Origin: G942493275 sp942493275
GTDB lineage: Bacteria; Actinomycetota; Coriobacteriia; Anaerosomatales; PHET01
Direction: 5' to 3'
Assembly: GCA_942493275.1 (NCBI GenBank)
Contig: OW818687.1
Coordinates: 124,001 to 188,000, forward strand
DNA: 64,000 nucleotides
The notes under the pieces are model-generated. The model made no database searches. It had not been told where the DNA came from and was given only the letters and a program-made list of their open reading frames with translations. Below, one piece after another: positions 51,286 through 60,423 of the stretch (positions within the stretch are counted from its first letter, which is position 1; each line of letters starts with the position of its first letter). The position numbers and the translations under genes are program-made.

Positions 51286-52436
51286 CCTTCCGCGTCAAGC
51301 CTCGGCGGCGTCGGATAGAACGAATGCGGATACTCGTCGCCCTGACGAAAACCCTCGACGCCAAGCACCTCGCGCAGTCGCGCCACGCGCCGCCACTCGG
51401 GGTCGTACTCGTCATCCGATGAATCGCCGGGCCAGCAGTAGAACAGCTGACCAAAGGCGTCATCGGCGACTTTGATGTTGTTGTTGAAACGGACGCACTT
51501 CTCTACGGCGTCGAGCATCACCCGGGGCTGCTTGAGCAGCAGCATCCCTTCCGCATCGGCCTTCTCGGCGGTCTTGAGCTGCAGTTCGCGATGCCCGGCA
51601 GCGATCAGTTCGGCAAGTATGGTCAGGGCGATCCCGAAGATGGCGAGCGGGATTACGAGCAGCGTCTGCGTCGGGCCCGCGGCGTTCTCCATCTGAGCCT
51701 GTCGCTCGACTTCGGGCATGCCGGGATCGTCTTGCCGCACGAGCATCCAGTCGCGCCAGGCGTGAAGCGGCATCATGAGCGCGGTCACGCCCGTGGAAAC
51801 GATGGTGTCGCCCGATCTCAGCAGGGCGATGAGGTGCGCCGTGACAGCACGCTGCTCTTCGAGTGAGAGCCGCTCGATCATCCCGCGCGTCATCCCCAGC
51901 ACCGCGCGCCTCTGATGCGCCGAGATCACGAACGCGTTCACGTTGGGGGTCTCGAGAACGTAGAAGGCCGGCGCCACCTGCATACCGGCGGCGATCGACA
52001 TGTCCTTCACCCCGCTCTTGACGAGCGTCAGGTCACCCGCCGGCACCAGGGTGGCGCCGAGCCGATCGATGAGCCACTTCTCGGAGCGGGACAGCGCGAT
52101 TGCCACCCACAGCACCGCCATCCCGGTAAACACCACGGTGGACCACCCGAACACGTGCCACGGAAACGCGACGCCCTGAGTGAGCACCAAGAACAGCGAA
52201 CCTCGCGCAGCTGCGACGAGGCCGGAGACAACCCAGACCACGAACGCGAGCGCTCCCAGCATCATGTTGAGACTCGCAACCGATGCGATGACAAAGACCG
52301 CCGAGTAGCCCGCGAGGCGCCACCGATTGCGGTCGATGCGGTCCCACAGCGGCTCGAAGTGCCTGCGGTCTGGTTGTGCGAGCGGCGAAGGCACGCGGCT
52401 ACTTGAATCGGGACTCGAGCTCGGCGGCGAGATCAT
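51282..52436 (-). CDS. M48-like membrane protein lacking the HExxH motif
   Basis: Up to 384 residues. Transmembrane segments lie near the N terminus (LAGYSAVFVIASVASLNMML; VVFTGMAVLWVAIALS) and one in the middle (TLLVIPLAIFGIALTILAEL). The central part follows the M48 peptidase plan: TPNVNAFVISAHQRRAVLGM before LSLEEQRAVTAHLIALLRSGD. The zinc motif HE-x-x-H is replaced by HLIALL, so no zinc protease activity is expected. The late acidic site is kept as AEKADAEGMLLL. An ATG at 52436 overlaps hisE by 38 bp; a GTG at 52394, 4 nt after the hisE stop, is equally possible. It is last in the his operon. Confidence 0.78.
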   Translation of the reverse strand: MISPPSSSPDSSSRVPSPLAQPDRRHFEPLWDRIDRNRWRLAGYSAVFVIASVASLNMMLGALAFVVWVVSGLVAAARGSLFLVLTQGVAFPWHVFGWSTVVFTGMAVLWVAIALSRSEKWLIDRLGATLVPAGDLTLVKSGVKDMSIAAGMQVAPAFYVLETPNVNAFVISAHQRRAVLGMTRGMIERLSLEEQRAVTAHLIALLRSGDTIVSTGVTALMMPLHAWRDWMLVRQDDPGMPEVERQAQMENAAGPTQTLLVIPLAIFGIALTILAELIAAGHRELQLKTAEKADAEGMLLLKQPRVMLDAVEKCVRFNNNIKVADDAFGQLFYCWPGDSSDDEYDPEWRRVARLREVLGVEGFRQGDEYPHSFYPTPPRLDAEG

Positions 52437-52752
52437 GGGGCGTGAGGCCCCATCGGTGCGCCACCACGAGCAGGTGGTAAAGCAGGTCCGCCATCTCGTA
52501 GCGCAGCTGGTCGGTGTCGGCGTCCTTTGCGGCCATGACGACCTCGGTGGCCTCCTCGCCGATCTTCTTCAGGAGCTTGTCCTCGGGACCACTGAGGAGC
52601 TGAGCGGTGTAGCTGCCCTCCGGCAGGTCGATGCCGCGCTCGCGAATCGTGGAGAACAGCGATTCCAGCACCGGCCCGATATCGGGCGTGGAGCCGAACT
52701 CGAGCACGTCTTCGGCGCTGTCCTCACCCTGAGGCATGGTCAGATCGGTCAT
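52399..52752 (-). CDS. hisE: phosphoribosyl-ATP pyrophosphatase
   Basis: 117 residues, MazG-like helical fold. VLESLFSTIRERGID, YTAQLLSGPEDKLLKKIGEE and ATEVVMAAKDADTDQLRYE carry the Mg-binding Glu/Asp residues, followed by MADLLYHLLVVAHRWGLTP. It hydrolyses PR-ATP to PR-AMP. It starts 2 nt after hisI; the two are separate proteins here and not fused as in enterobacteria. Confidence 0.95.
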   Translation of the reverse strand: MTDLTMPQGEDSAEDVLEFGSTPDIGPVLESLFSTIRERGIDLPEGSYTAQLLSGPEDKLLKKIGEEATEVVMAAKDADTDQLRYEMADLLYHLLVVAHRWGLTPHDLAAELESRFK

Positions 52753-52754
52753 GG

Positions 52755-53114
52755 CTAGCCCTCCTCGGAGCAGAGCGATCGGTAGAAACAGCTGCGCTCA
52801 CCGGTGTGACAGGCCTTGCCCTCGCCCGCCTGATCGACGATGACGAGCAGGCAGTCGGCGTCACAGTCGTAGCGCACATCCGAGACGACCTGAACGTTGC
52901 CGGACTCCTCGCCCTTCATCCAGTACTTCTGGCGGCTGCGGCTCCAAAACCACGTGCGCTTGGTCTCGCACGTCTTAGCGAGTGAGTCGACGTTCATCCA
53001 CGCCAGCATCAGCACGTCGCCGGTCTCTCGGTCCTGGATGATGGCCGGAATGAGGCCGTTGGCGTCGTACGTGAGCTCGGGGATGGTGAGGGTGTCGTGT
53101 TCGCGGTCGCTCAT
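52755..53114 (-). CDS. hisI: phosphoribosyl-AMP cyclohydrolase
   Basis: 119 residues. The zinc and magnesium sites are in [15 protein letters not shown] and [34 protein letters not shown] precedes them. It opens the purine ring of PR-AMP. Its start lies 15 nt after hisF, and hisE follows after 2 nt. Confidence 0.96.
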   Translation of the reverse strand: MSDREHDTLTIPELTYDANGLIPAIIQDRETGDVLMLAWMNVDSLAKTCETKRTWFWSRSRQKYWMKGEESGNVQVVSDVRYDCDADCLLVIVDQAGEGKACHTGERSCFYRSLCSEEG

Positions 53115-53129
53115 GGGAGTCCTTCCGGT

Positions 53130-53897
53130 TCAGAGTCTGACGGGTATGCCGTGCGCGGCCATGTGCTCTTTGACCTGGCGCACGGTGTAGGTACCGAAGT
53201 GGAACACGCTCGCCGCAAGTACCGCATCGGCGTCGGCCTCGATGACGACCTCGGCAAAGTGATCGAGCGTTCCGGCTCCACCGCTCGCGATGACGGGCAC
53301 GTTGACCGCCCGGGTCACAGCGCGGGTGAGGTCGATGTCGTAGCCGTCCTTCACGCCGTCGCAGTCCATGCTGGTGAGCAGGATCTCGCCCGAGCCGAGA
53401 CGCTCGGCCTCAGCGGCCCACTGCACCGCGTCCATCTCGGTGTTGATGCGCCCGCCATTGATGAAGACCTCCCAGCGCGCCGGGTTCGACCCGGGGATGC
53501 GCCGCGCGTCGATGGCCGTGACGATGCACTGCGAGCCATAGATGCGCGACGTGTGGGTTATGAGCTCGGGGTTGCGAACGGCCGCCGAGTTGAGCGAGAT
53601 CTTGTCGCAACCCGCCTTGAGCATCTCTCGGATGTCCTCGGCGGAGCGCATACCGCCGCCCACTGTGTAGGGGATGAAGCACTCCTCGGCGGTGCGGGAG
53701 GCGACCTCGAGCATCATCGGGCGCTCTTCGTGGCTCGCGGTGATGTCGAGGAACACGACCTCGTCGGCCCCCTCGCGGTCGTATATTGCGGCCATCTCGA
53801 CCGGGTCGCCCGCGTCCACCAGATTCACGAAGTTCACGCCTTTGACGACGCGGCCTTCGTGTACGTCGAGGCACGGTATGACGCGCTTGGTGAGCAC
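53130..53897 (-). CDS. hisF: imidazole glycerol phosphate synthase cyclase subunit
   Basis: 255-residue (beta-alpha)8 barrel. Catalytic Asp in [18 protein letters not shown], second Asp in [10 protein letters not shown] region, phosphate site [15 protein letters not shown], and [16 protein letters not shown]. It works with HisH to make IGP and AICAR. One base is shared with the hisA stop. Confidence 0.97.
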   Translation of the reverse strand: MLTKRVIPCLDVHEGRVVKGVNFVNLVDAGDPVEMAAIYDREGADEVVFLDITASHEERPMMLEVASRTAEECFIPYTVGGGMRSAEDIREMLKAGCDKISLNSAAVRNPELITHTSRIYGSQCIVTAIDARRIPGSNPARWEVFINGGRINTEMDAVQWAAEAERLGSGEILLTSMDCDGVKDGYDIDLTRAVTRAVNVPVIASGGAGTLDHFAEVVIEADADAVLAASVFHFGTYTVRQVKEHMAAHGIPVRL

Positions 53898-54628
53898 TAG
53901 TACTCCCCTCGCGCCGCGCGGATGGCGTGCTTGAGCTTGAACGCGCCCTCGTAGAGCGCGCGGCCTGTGATCGCGCCTTCGACCGTGTCGGGGCCGAGTG
54001 CCGCAAGCTGGCGGAAGTCGTCGAGCGTGGAAACGCCGCCGCTGGCGATGACCGGGAAGCCGGCCGTCTCGGCGATCTCTTCGTAGGCGTCGACGTTGAC
54101 GCCGGTCTGCATACCGTCCCGGCTGATGTCGGTGTAGACGAGGTGACGGATACCGAGGTCCCGCAGCTCAGCGACCAGCTCGGCGGCAGGCGTCGAGGTG
54201 CCTTCGCGCCAGCCCTCCACCGCGACCATCCCGTCGCGAGCGTCGATGCCCGCGACGACCTTGTCGCCGAAGCGAGCGACCGCCTCGCGCACGAAGGCGT
54301 GGTCGGTCGCGAGCTTGGTGCCGAGCACCATGCGGCTCACGCCGGCCTCGGCAAGGCGCTCCATCGTCTCGAGCGTACGGATGCCGCCGCCGGTCTGCAC
54401 CGGCAGCCCACTCTCGCGCGCGATGCGCTCGATGGTTTCGATGTTGCCGGGAACGCCGGTGCGCGCGCCGTCCAGGTCGACGACGTGCACCCACTCGGCC
54501 CCGTCATCGGCGAATGCACGCGCCTGGGCGAGCGGATCCTCGTTGTAGACGGTCACCCGGTCGTAGTCACCCTGAGCGAGACGCACTGCGCGCCCGCCGA
54601 GGATATCGATTGCTGGAAAGACGATCAC
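53897..54628 (-). CDS. hisA: ProFAR isomerase (1-(5-phosphoribosyl)-5-aminoimidazole-4-carboxamide isomerase)
   Basis: 243-residue barrel homologous to His[21 protein letters not shown] holds the first catalytic Asp. [16 protein letters not shown] holds the second. [14 protein letters not shown] is a phosphate site. It performs the Amadori isomerisation before HisHF. A separate trpF is present, so this is probably HisA alone and not the dual-function PriA of actinomycetes. It overlaps hisF by one base. Confidence 0.95.
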   Translation of the reverse strand: MIVFPAIDILGGRAVRLAQGDYDRVTVYNEDPLAQARAFADDGAEWVHVVDLDGARTGVPGNIETIERIARESGLPVQTGGGIRTLETMERLAEAGVSRMVLGTKLATDHAFVREAVARFGDKVVAGIDARDGMVAVEGWREGTSTPAAELVAELRDLGIRHLVYTDISRDGMQTGVNVDAYEEIAETAGFPVIASGGVSTLDDFRQLAALGPDTVEGAITGRALYEGAFKLKHAIRAARGEY

Positions 54629-54657
54629 GTGAGATTCCCTTCTTCAGACGGCGCCCC

Positions 54658-55290
54658 CTACGAGGCGCGCGCCCCGTCGACGATCCGTCCGAAGTTGGCG
54701 AGCAGGTGCAGACCCATCGTCGAGGACTTCTCGGGATGGAACTGCACCGCATAGATGTTGTCGCGCTGCACTGCGGCGGCGAATCGCACGCCGTACTCAC
54801 AGCTGCCGATGATCGCAGCGTCGTGTGCCGGCGAGAGCCGGTAGCTGTGCACGAAGTAGAACGCGGTCGACTCGGGGATGCCGTCGAAAAGCAGCGAGTC
54901 GCGCGGGTACTCCACGGTGTTCCAGCCGATGTGGGGCACCTTCACGCCGCCAGGCAGCCGGTCGCAAACGCCATGGACGAGCCCGAGCCCCTGCCACTCC
55001 CCGTCTTCGAGCCCGCGATCCGCCAGCAGTTGCATGCCGAGGCAGATTCCGAGGAACGGCGTACCGTGGGCAGCCCGGTGGCGCATGGCCTCTTCGACGC
55101 CGGACTCCTTGAGGTTGGCGGCGGCATCGCGAAACGCGCCGACACCCGGCAGCACGATGCCGTCGGCGGCCTCGATGATCGCCGGGTCATCGGTCACGAC
55201 GACGTCTTCGACGCCAGCATGCTCGAAGCCCTTCTGCACACTTCGCAGGTTGCCCATGCGGTAATCGATGATGGCGATCCGAGGGCTCAC
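54658..55290 (-). CDS. hisH: imidazole glycerol phosphate synthase glutaminase subunit
   Basis: 210-residue class I amidotransferase. Start [18 protein letters not shown], oxyanion strand [16 protein letters not shown], nucleophile in [15 protein letters not shown], His-Glu in VQFHPEKSS. It provides ammonia to HisF. It overlaps hisB by 4 bp and is separated from hisA by 29 nt. Confidence 0.97.
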   Translation of the reverse strand: MSPRIAIIDYRMGNLRSVQKGFEHAGVEDVVVTDDPAIIEAADGIVLPGVGAFRDAAANLKESGVEEAMRHRAAHGTPFLGICLGMQLLADRGLEDGEWQGLGLVHGVCDRLPGGVKVPHIGWNTVEYPRDSLLFDGIPESTAFYFVHSYRLSPAHDAAIIGSCEYGVRFAAAVQRDNIYAVQFHPEKSSTMGLHLLANFGRIVDGARAS

Positions 55291-55874
55291 AGGCTCCCCT
55301 TCGTGCTCGGCACGCCACTCACACGCGGATCGAGCTCGACAGCGGTGCGAAGCGCGCGCGCCGCGGCCTTGAACGCCGCCTCGATGATGTGGTGGCTGTT
55401 GTCGCCGGCCAGCGAACGGACGTGGAGCGTGAGCCCGGCGTTGGTGGCCAGCGCGATGAGGAACTCCTTGGCGAGCGTGGTGTCAAACGTCCCGATCACC
55501 TCGATGGGCAGGTCGACGGCGTAGTGCAGCTGGCCCCGCCCGGAGATGTCGACCGCGGAGAGCACAAGCGCCTCATCCATCGGGATCGTCGCCGAGCCGA
55601 ACCGCGTGATGCCGGCCTTGTCGCCGAGCGCCTGCGCGATGCACTGACCGATCACGATTCCGACGTCCTCGACGGTGTGGTGCGCGTCCACGTCCAGGTC
55701 ACCGGTCGCCGCGACCGTGAGATCGAACAGACCGTGGCGCCCAAAGGCGTCCAGCATGTGGTCGAAGAAGGGCACTCCGGTGGCGACGTCGGTGGCGCCC
55801 GACCCGTCCAGCTCCAGGCTGACGGTGATGTCGGTCTCACCGGTCGTTCGGGTGATCTGTGCCGATCGGCCCAT
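55287..55874 (-). CDS. hisB: imidazoleglycerol-phosphate dehydratase
   Basis: 195 residues, dehydratase only (no phosphatase domain). The metal-binding histidine clusters are [28 protein letters not shown] and [18 protein letters not shown]. The ATG at 55874 ([11 protein letters not shown]) has GAGAGGGG upstream; the open frame further upstream overlaps hisC and is not used. The histidinol-phosphate phosphatase activity must come from another locus. Confidence 0.96.
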   Translation of the reverse strand: MGRSAQITRTTGETDITVSLELDGSGATDVATGVPFFDHMLDAFGRHGLFDLTVAATGDLDVDAHHTVEDVGIVIGQCIAQALGDKAGITRFGSATIPMDEALVLSAVDISGRGQLHYAVDLPIEVIGTFDTTLAKEFLIALATNAGLTLHVRSLAGDNSHHIIEAAFKAAARALRTAVELDPRVSGVPSTKGSL

Positions 55875-55887
55875 CGGTACCCCTCTC

Positions 55888-57015
55888 TTACGCGGTGCGG
55901 TCGTGTCGCTTGGCGGTCGCCTGCGCGCCGAAGTGCTCGGATGCGCGGCGCGTGGTGAGTACCTCGTCCACCGCCTCGATGAAGCGCTGGTTCTCGTCAT
56001 GAGTTCCGACGGTCACCCGGAGGCAGTCCTCAAGACCCGGCGATCGGGAGAAGTCGCGGATGAGCACCGAGTGTCCATGGAGCAGGTCACGCCACAATGC
56101 CGACGCGTGCTCGACTCTGAACAAGACGAAGTTCGCCTCGCTCGGAAAGACCTCGACTCCGTGTTGCAGTCGAAGGCCGTGCATCAGCTGGTCGCGCCCG
56201 CGCAGGATGTCTGAGATGCCCTGCTCGAAGACCATGCGGTCCTTGAACACCGCGCGTGCGACCCACTGGCTGAACGAGTTCACCGAGTAGGGCTGGCGCA
56301 CCTTTTTGAGCTCGCTGACAACGTCCGCGTGACCAAGGAGGTAGCCAACGCGCATGCCAGCCATGGAGAACGCCTTTGAAAACGTCCGCAGAATGACCAG
56401 GTTTGGGTGGCGCGCCATGTGCGGGCGCATGGTGTGACGGCTGAACTCGAAGTACGCCTCGTCCACGAGCACGATCGCGTCCGTCGACTTGAGCAGGTCG
56501 ATCAGGAAACCCTCGTCAGTCAGGTTGCCTGTCGGGTTGTTGGGGTTGGCGATCATGACGATGTCGATATCGCCCTCGGCGACTCGCGCGAGCACGGCGT
56601 CCTGGTCGATCGAGAAGTCCTCATGCCGAGGGATCCGCACGATATCGGTCCCGGTGACTTCGGCATCGATCCCGTACATCGTGAAGGTCGGCGGCATGTC
56701 GATGAGCTTACGACCGGGGCCTCCCCACGCGAGCAGCAGGTCGAAGATGAGCTCGTCGCCGCCGTTGCCGACCAGCACGTTGTCAGCATCGAGGCCGTTG
56801 GCCTCGGCGATCATCTCGCGCAGCCGCGTTGCGGTGGGGTCCGGGTAGCGATTGAAGGCGAACTCCGGCAGGCGTGACGACAGCTTCGCCAACACCTCGC
56901 TGGGGAGGTTGTGCGGATGCTCGTTGCTCGCGAGGTTGACCTCGACCTTCATCTCCTTGGCGTCATACGGCGCCAGTGAGTCGAGTTCGGGCCGAGGTGC
57001 GCGAAAGTTGTCCAT
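55888..57015 (-). CDS. hisC: histidinol-phosphate aminotransferase
   Basis: 375 residues, fold type I PLP enzyme. [55 protein letters not shown], and the PLP Lys in [19 protein letters not shown]. Transfers amino from glutamate to imidazole acetol phosphate. It shares one base with hisD (TGATG), so it is coupled. Confidence 0.97.
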   Translation of the reverse strand: MDNFRAPRPELDSLAPYDAKEMKVEVNLASNEHPHNLPSEVLAKLSSRLPEFAFNRYPDPTATRLREMIAEANGLDADNVLVGNGGDELIFDLLLAWGGPGRKLIDMPPTFTMYGIDAEVTGTDIVRIPRHEDFSIDQDAVLARVAEGDIDIVMIANPNNPTGNLTDEGFLIDLLKSTDAIVLVDEAYFEFSRHTMRPHMARHPNLVILRTFSKAFSMAGMRVGYLLGHADVVSELKKVRQPYSVNSFSQWVARAVFKDRMVFEQGISDILRGRDQLMHGLRLQHGVEVFPSEANFVLFRVEHASALWRDLLHGHSVLIRDFSRSPGLEDCLRVTVGTHDENQRFIEAVDEVLTTRRASEHFGAQATAKRHDRTA

Positions 57016-58331
57016 CAGGCGATCCCCTCGTCATCGCGGGCTTCCTCAAGGGCCTCAAGACGCAGGCTCACCGCACGGCCATGAGCCCACAGCCCCTCCT
57101 TGCCGGCAATCTCGAGGACGTTGGGGCCGTCCATCTCGAGCGCCTCGAAGCTGTATCCGAGCACGCTCGACTTCTTCACGAAGTCGTCGACCGACAGCGG
57201 CGAGCTGAAGCGTGCGGTACCGCCCGTGGGAAGCACGTGGTTAGGGCCGGCGACGTAGTCGCCCACACTCTCCGGCGTCCACGGGCCGAGGAAGATCGCG
57301 CCCGCATTGCGGATCGAGCCGAGCAGCTCATAGGGCTCGGCCATCTGGATCTCGAGGTGCTCGGGAGCGATGAGGTCCGAGGTGTCGAGCGCGGCCACGA
57401 TGTCCGGGCACACGACCACGACGCCGTTGTCGCTCAGCGAGCGGGCGGTGATGTCGCCGCGCGGCGACTCGGCGATGAGGATCTCGAGCGCGGCGTCGAC
57501 GAGGTCGGGCAGCTCGGGATCGGTGGTGACGAGGTAGGTCGCGGCGCGCGGATCGTGCTCGGCCTGCGCCATGAGGTCGATGGCGACAAACGCGGGCACG
57601 GCGGTCTCATCGGCGAGGATGAGCACCTCGCTCGGGCCGGCGAGCATGTCGATACCCACGTCGCCCATGACGAGCTTCTTCGCCGCGGTGACGTAGGCGT
57701 TGCCGGGACCGGTGACCTTGTCGACACGCGGGATGGTCTCGGTGCCGTACGCGAGCGCCGCAACCGCCTGTGCGCCGCCCACCTTGTAGATCTCGGTGAC
57801 TCCGGCCTCGGCAGCCGCCGCCAGGGTGTAGGGGTTGACCGAGCCGTCCTCGGCGGGCGGTACGACCATCGCGACCTCGGAGACGCCGGCGACCCATGCA
57901 GGAATCGCGTTCATGAGCACGCTCGACGGGTACTGCGCCCGGCCGCCCGGCACGTAGATGCCGACACGCTGCAGCGGCGTCACCTTCTGGCCGAGGAAGA
58001 CGCCGCCCTCCTGCGCGGTGAACCAGCTCTGCGGCACCTGTCTGCGGTGGAAATCCTCGATGGCTCCGGCAGCCTCGGCGATGGCCTCGAGGAACGCGGG
58101 ATCGCAGCTGTCGACGGCGGCCTGTATCTCGGCCTCGGTCACCCGGAAGTCGTCGAGTTCGACGCGGTCGAACTGCGCAGTCAGCTCGCGAAGGGCGACG
58201 TCACCGCGGGTGCGGACGTCGTCGACGATTCGCGCCGCCACGCCGATGATCTCGGCGTCGACGCCGCCTGAGCGGGCGAGGTCGGCCTCGGTGAGCCGCT
58301 GACCGGGCTCGAGCACGATGCGACGCATCAT
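57015..58331 (-). CDS. hisD: histidinol dehydrogenase
   Basis: 438 residues. VGIYVPGGRAQYPSSVLMNA, KVGGAQAVAALAYGTETIP, VDKVTGPGNAYVTAAKKLV, the zinc/catalytic stretch MAQAEHDPRAATYL, APEHLEIQMAEPYELLGSI and GPNHVLPTGGTARFSSPLSV are all intact. Performs the last two oxidations to histidine. Overlaps hisG by 4 bp. Confidence 0.98.
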   Translation of the reverse strand: MMRRIVLEPGQRLTEADLARSGGVDAEIIGVAARIVDDVRTRGDVALRELTAQFDRVELDDFRVTEAEIQAAVDSCDPAFLEAIAEAAGAIEDFHRRQVPQSWFTAQEGGVFLGQKVTPLQRVGIYVPGGRAQYPSSVLMNAIPAWVAGVSEVAMVVPPAEDGSVNPYTLAAAAEAGVTEIYKVGGAQAVAALAYGTETIPRVDKVTGPGNAYVTAAKKLVMGDVGIDMLAGPSEVLILADETAVPAFVAIDLMAQAEHDPRAATYLVTTDPELPDLVDAALEILIAESPRGDITARSLSDNGVVVVCPDIVAALDTSDLIAPEHLEIQMAEPYELLGSIRNAGAIFLGPWTPESVGDYVAGPNHVLPTGGTARFSSPLSVDDFVKKSSVLGYSFEALEMDGPNVLEIAGKEGLWAHGRAVSLRLEALEEARDDEGIA

Positions 58332-59044
58332 GATGCGGGCTCCTTATCGATCGAGGATGCGGGGGCGTCCCCCGCGACTGGAGATTGTACCGACAGCTCT
58401 GACATCGCGTCGGCGAGTCGGGTCACGCGCGGGTCGGTTCGAACCGCGACCGGATTGCCGACGAATCGCGCGGTGCTCGGCAAGACGTCCTCAACGATTC
58501 GCAGGCGGTTCTGACGCAGCGTTGTGCCCGTCGCGGTGATGTCGACGATGACGTCGGCCATGCCGATGAGCGGGGCCAGCTCGATGTTGCCGTTGAGCTT
58601 CACGATCTCGACCTGGATGCCCCGCGCGTCGAAGTGCGTCTGAGCGATGTTGGGATACTTGGTCGCGACCCGCAGCACGCCCAGGCGCGCGTAGCGCTCG
58701 CTGGCGTCCGGCGCGTCCTCTCGCTCGGCGACGACGAAGCGGCATCCGCCGAAGCCGAGGTCGACCAGCTCGACGACCTCGAGCGCGGCCTCGACGAGCA
58801 CGTCCTTGCCCGCGATGCCGCAGTCCGCACCTCCGTAGGCAACATAGATCGGCACGTCGGTGGGCTTGGCGATGATGTAGTCCGCATCGGTGCTCGACAC
58901 GATCAGCTGGCGCCCGGGATCAGCGAGCCCGGTGACGTCGAGGCCAGCCGCCTCAAGCATTCGCACCGAGTCCGGGAAGAGCGCTCCCTTGGGGACGGCG
59001 ATACGCAGACGCTCGCCGACGGATCCGCGCGAGGTCGCAATCAC
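58328..59044 (-). CDS. hisG: ATP phosphoribosyltransferase catalytic subunit, short form
   Basis: 238 residues, without the C-terminal ACT-like regulatory domain of long HisG. Motifs: LRIAVPKGALFPDSVRMLEA, PTDVPIYVAYGGADCGIAGK, RVATKYPNIAQTHFDARGIQ, and the PRPP loop MADVIVDITATGTTLRQN. First enzyme of histidine synthesis. The short form needs HisZ, which is encoded just upstream with a 4-bp overlap. Confidence 0.97.
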   Translation of the reverse strand: MIATSRGSVGERLRIAVPKGALFPDSVRMLEAAGLDVTGLADPGRQLIVSSTDADYIIAKPTDVPIYVAYGGADCGIAGKDVLVEAALEVVELVDLGFGGCRFVVAEREDAPDASERYARLGVLRVATKYPNIAQTHFDARGIQVEIVKLNGNIELAPLIGMADVIVDITATGTTLRQNRLRIVEDVLPSTARFVGNPVAVRTDPRVTRLADAMSELSVQSPVAGDAPASSIDKEPAS

Positions 59045-60300
59045 GAACGCTCACCCCCTTCGGCCCACGACGTGGTGGGCGGGTACGGCACCGGCTCCTC
59101 AAGCGGCAACGCCGGCTCGCCAGCGCGGTCGAGCCGCACAACGCGGCCGTTCTCGGCGACGAGAGCCTCCACCGCGTCCAGCCGCTCGGCCTCGCGAACG
59201 AGCTCGAGGCCCGCACGCGACGACAGGGACACTCGCCAGCCGCCTGCCCGCAGCCGCGTGGCCGCAGCGAGCGCAAGGGCGGGCTGTCCGCCGAGCACGG
59301 CGTCGAGGCGTCGGACCGCCGGCGCGGCGTCCTGCTCGACGAGCGCGATGGTGAGGCGCTCGAGGCCCAGGGCGAAGCCGGCGGCGGGCATCGGCGAATC
59401 GAACGCCGCGAGCACGCCGTCATAGCGTCCTCCGCCTCCGAGAGGTACGCCGAGCCCGGGCGCGTATGCCTCGAGGACGAGGCCCGTGTAGTAGTCGAAA
59501 CTGCGCATCACGCTGAAGTCCACCGAGACGCGCTCGGCGACGCCGGATGCTTCGAGGAGTGCCCACGTGCGAGCGAGCCCGTCGAGCGCCGGACCGCACG
59601 CGCAGCCCTCGGTGGCGACGCGACAGCGTTCGATAGCGTCGGCGCCGCCACGGATACGGGGCACGGAGCGCAACGCCCTTGCAGCCGCGGGTGCGACTCC
59701 CTCTGCCGCAGCCAGCCTGTCGAGCTCGACGAGGTTGCGGTCGTGCGCTGCCGAGAGCACCGCGCTCCCCCACGCCTCGGGCATTCCCGCAGCAGCCACC
59801 ACCGCCGAGAGGACCTCGACGGTGCCCATGCCCACGCTGAAGTCGGGCAGCCCGCTGGCGAGCAACGCCTCGACCAGCAGGGAGACCACCTCGGCGTCGG
59901 CTGCAGGACCGCTCGCGTCCACCAACTCGACGCCGATCTGCGTAAACTGGCGCGCCTGGCCGCGAAGCGACTCGTGCTCGCGGAACGCCTCCGAGACGTA
60001 CCGGAGCCGATACGGGCCCGGTTCCGATGACAGCCGGGAGGACACAAGCCGCGCGATTGGCACGGTGACGTCCGGGCGCAGCGCAAGAAGGTGCCCGTCC
60101 AGGTCGACGAAGCGAAACGCCGTGCTCTCCATGGAGCCGGCGGCGGCTTCGAGTGCGTCGAGGCGCTCGACGACGGGCGTCTCCACGCGTCCATAACCCC
60201 ACGCCGAGAACACGTCAGCCAGGCGGGACGCGAGCACTTCGCGCTCGGCCGCCTCGGCGGGCAATACATCACGAAAACCCCGAGGGGTGACAGGTCTCAT
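59041..60300 (-). CDS. hisZ: ATP phosphoribosyltransferase regulatory subunit
   Basis: 419 residues, a histidyl-tRNA synthetase paralogue without the anticodon-binding domain of true HisRS. Class II motif 2-like LRYVSEAFREHESLRGQARQ, GVPLGGGGRYDGVLAAFDSP and ALGLERL-like AAGFALGLERLTIALV are present. It activates and regulates short HisG and mediates histidine feedback. First gene of the his operon, with GGAGAG about 10 nt before the ATG. Confidence 0.94.
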   Translation of the reverse strand: MRPVTPRGFRDVLPAEAAEREVLASRLADVFSAWGYGRVETPVVERLDALEAAAGSMESTAFRFVDLDGHLLALRPDVTVPIARLVSSRLSSEPGPYRLRYVSEAFREHESLRGQARQFTQIGVELVDASGPAADAEVVSLLVEALLASGLPDFSVGMGTVEVLSAVVAAAGMPEAWGSAVLSAAHDRNLVELDRLAAAEGVAPAAARALRSVPRIRGGADAIERCRVATEGCACGPALDGLARTWALLEASGVAERVSVDFSVMRSFDYYTGLVLEAYAPGLGVPLGGGGRYDGVLAAFDSPMPAAGFALGLERLTIALVEQDAAPAVRRLDAVLGGQPALALAAATRLRAGGWRVSLSSRAGLELVREAERLDAVEALVAENGRVVRLDRAGEPALPLEEPVPYPPTTSWAEGGERS

Positions 60301-60345
60301 CAGGTTGGCTCTCCGGTTAAGTTGTACCCGCGACCGTCTGTCGCA

Positions 60346-60381
60346 AGCGGCACTCTATCACAGTAGAGTGCTAGAGTGCAA
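60346..60381 (-). promoter_or_regulatory. his operon promoter with embedded three-half-site operator
   Basis: Minus strand TTGCAC (60381-60376), then ATAGAG (60358-60353) at 17-bp spacing. Between them lies GCACTCTA-N6-TAGAGTGC (60350-60371, plus sense), and a third half-site TAGAGTGC (60372-60379) abuts it. A bound regulator would block the promoter. The similarity to the CIRCE element is imperfect: the spacer is 10, not 9, and the outer bases are missing. Confidence 0.6.
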
Positions 60382-60423
60382 CACGGGCACCGCCGGGCAG
60401 ATGCCGCATGTTGCGGGGCCCTC

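Noticed and set aside
60350..60371. CIRCE (HrcA) element in the his promoter.
   Set aside because: The half-sites GCACTC/GAGTGC match, but the spacer is 10 rather than 9 and the TTA/TAA ends are missing. A heat-shock operator before his genes is also implausible.
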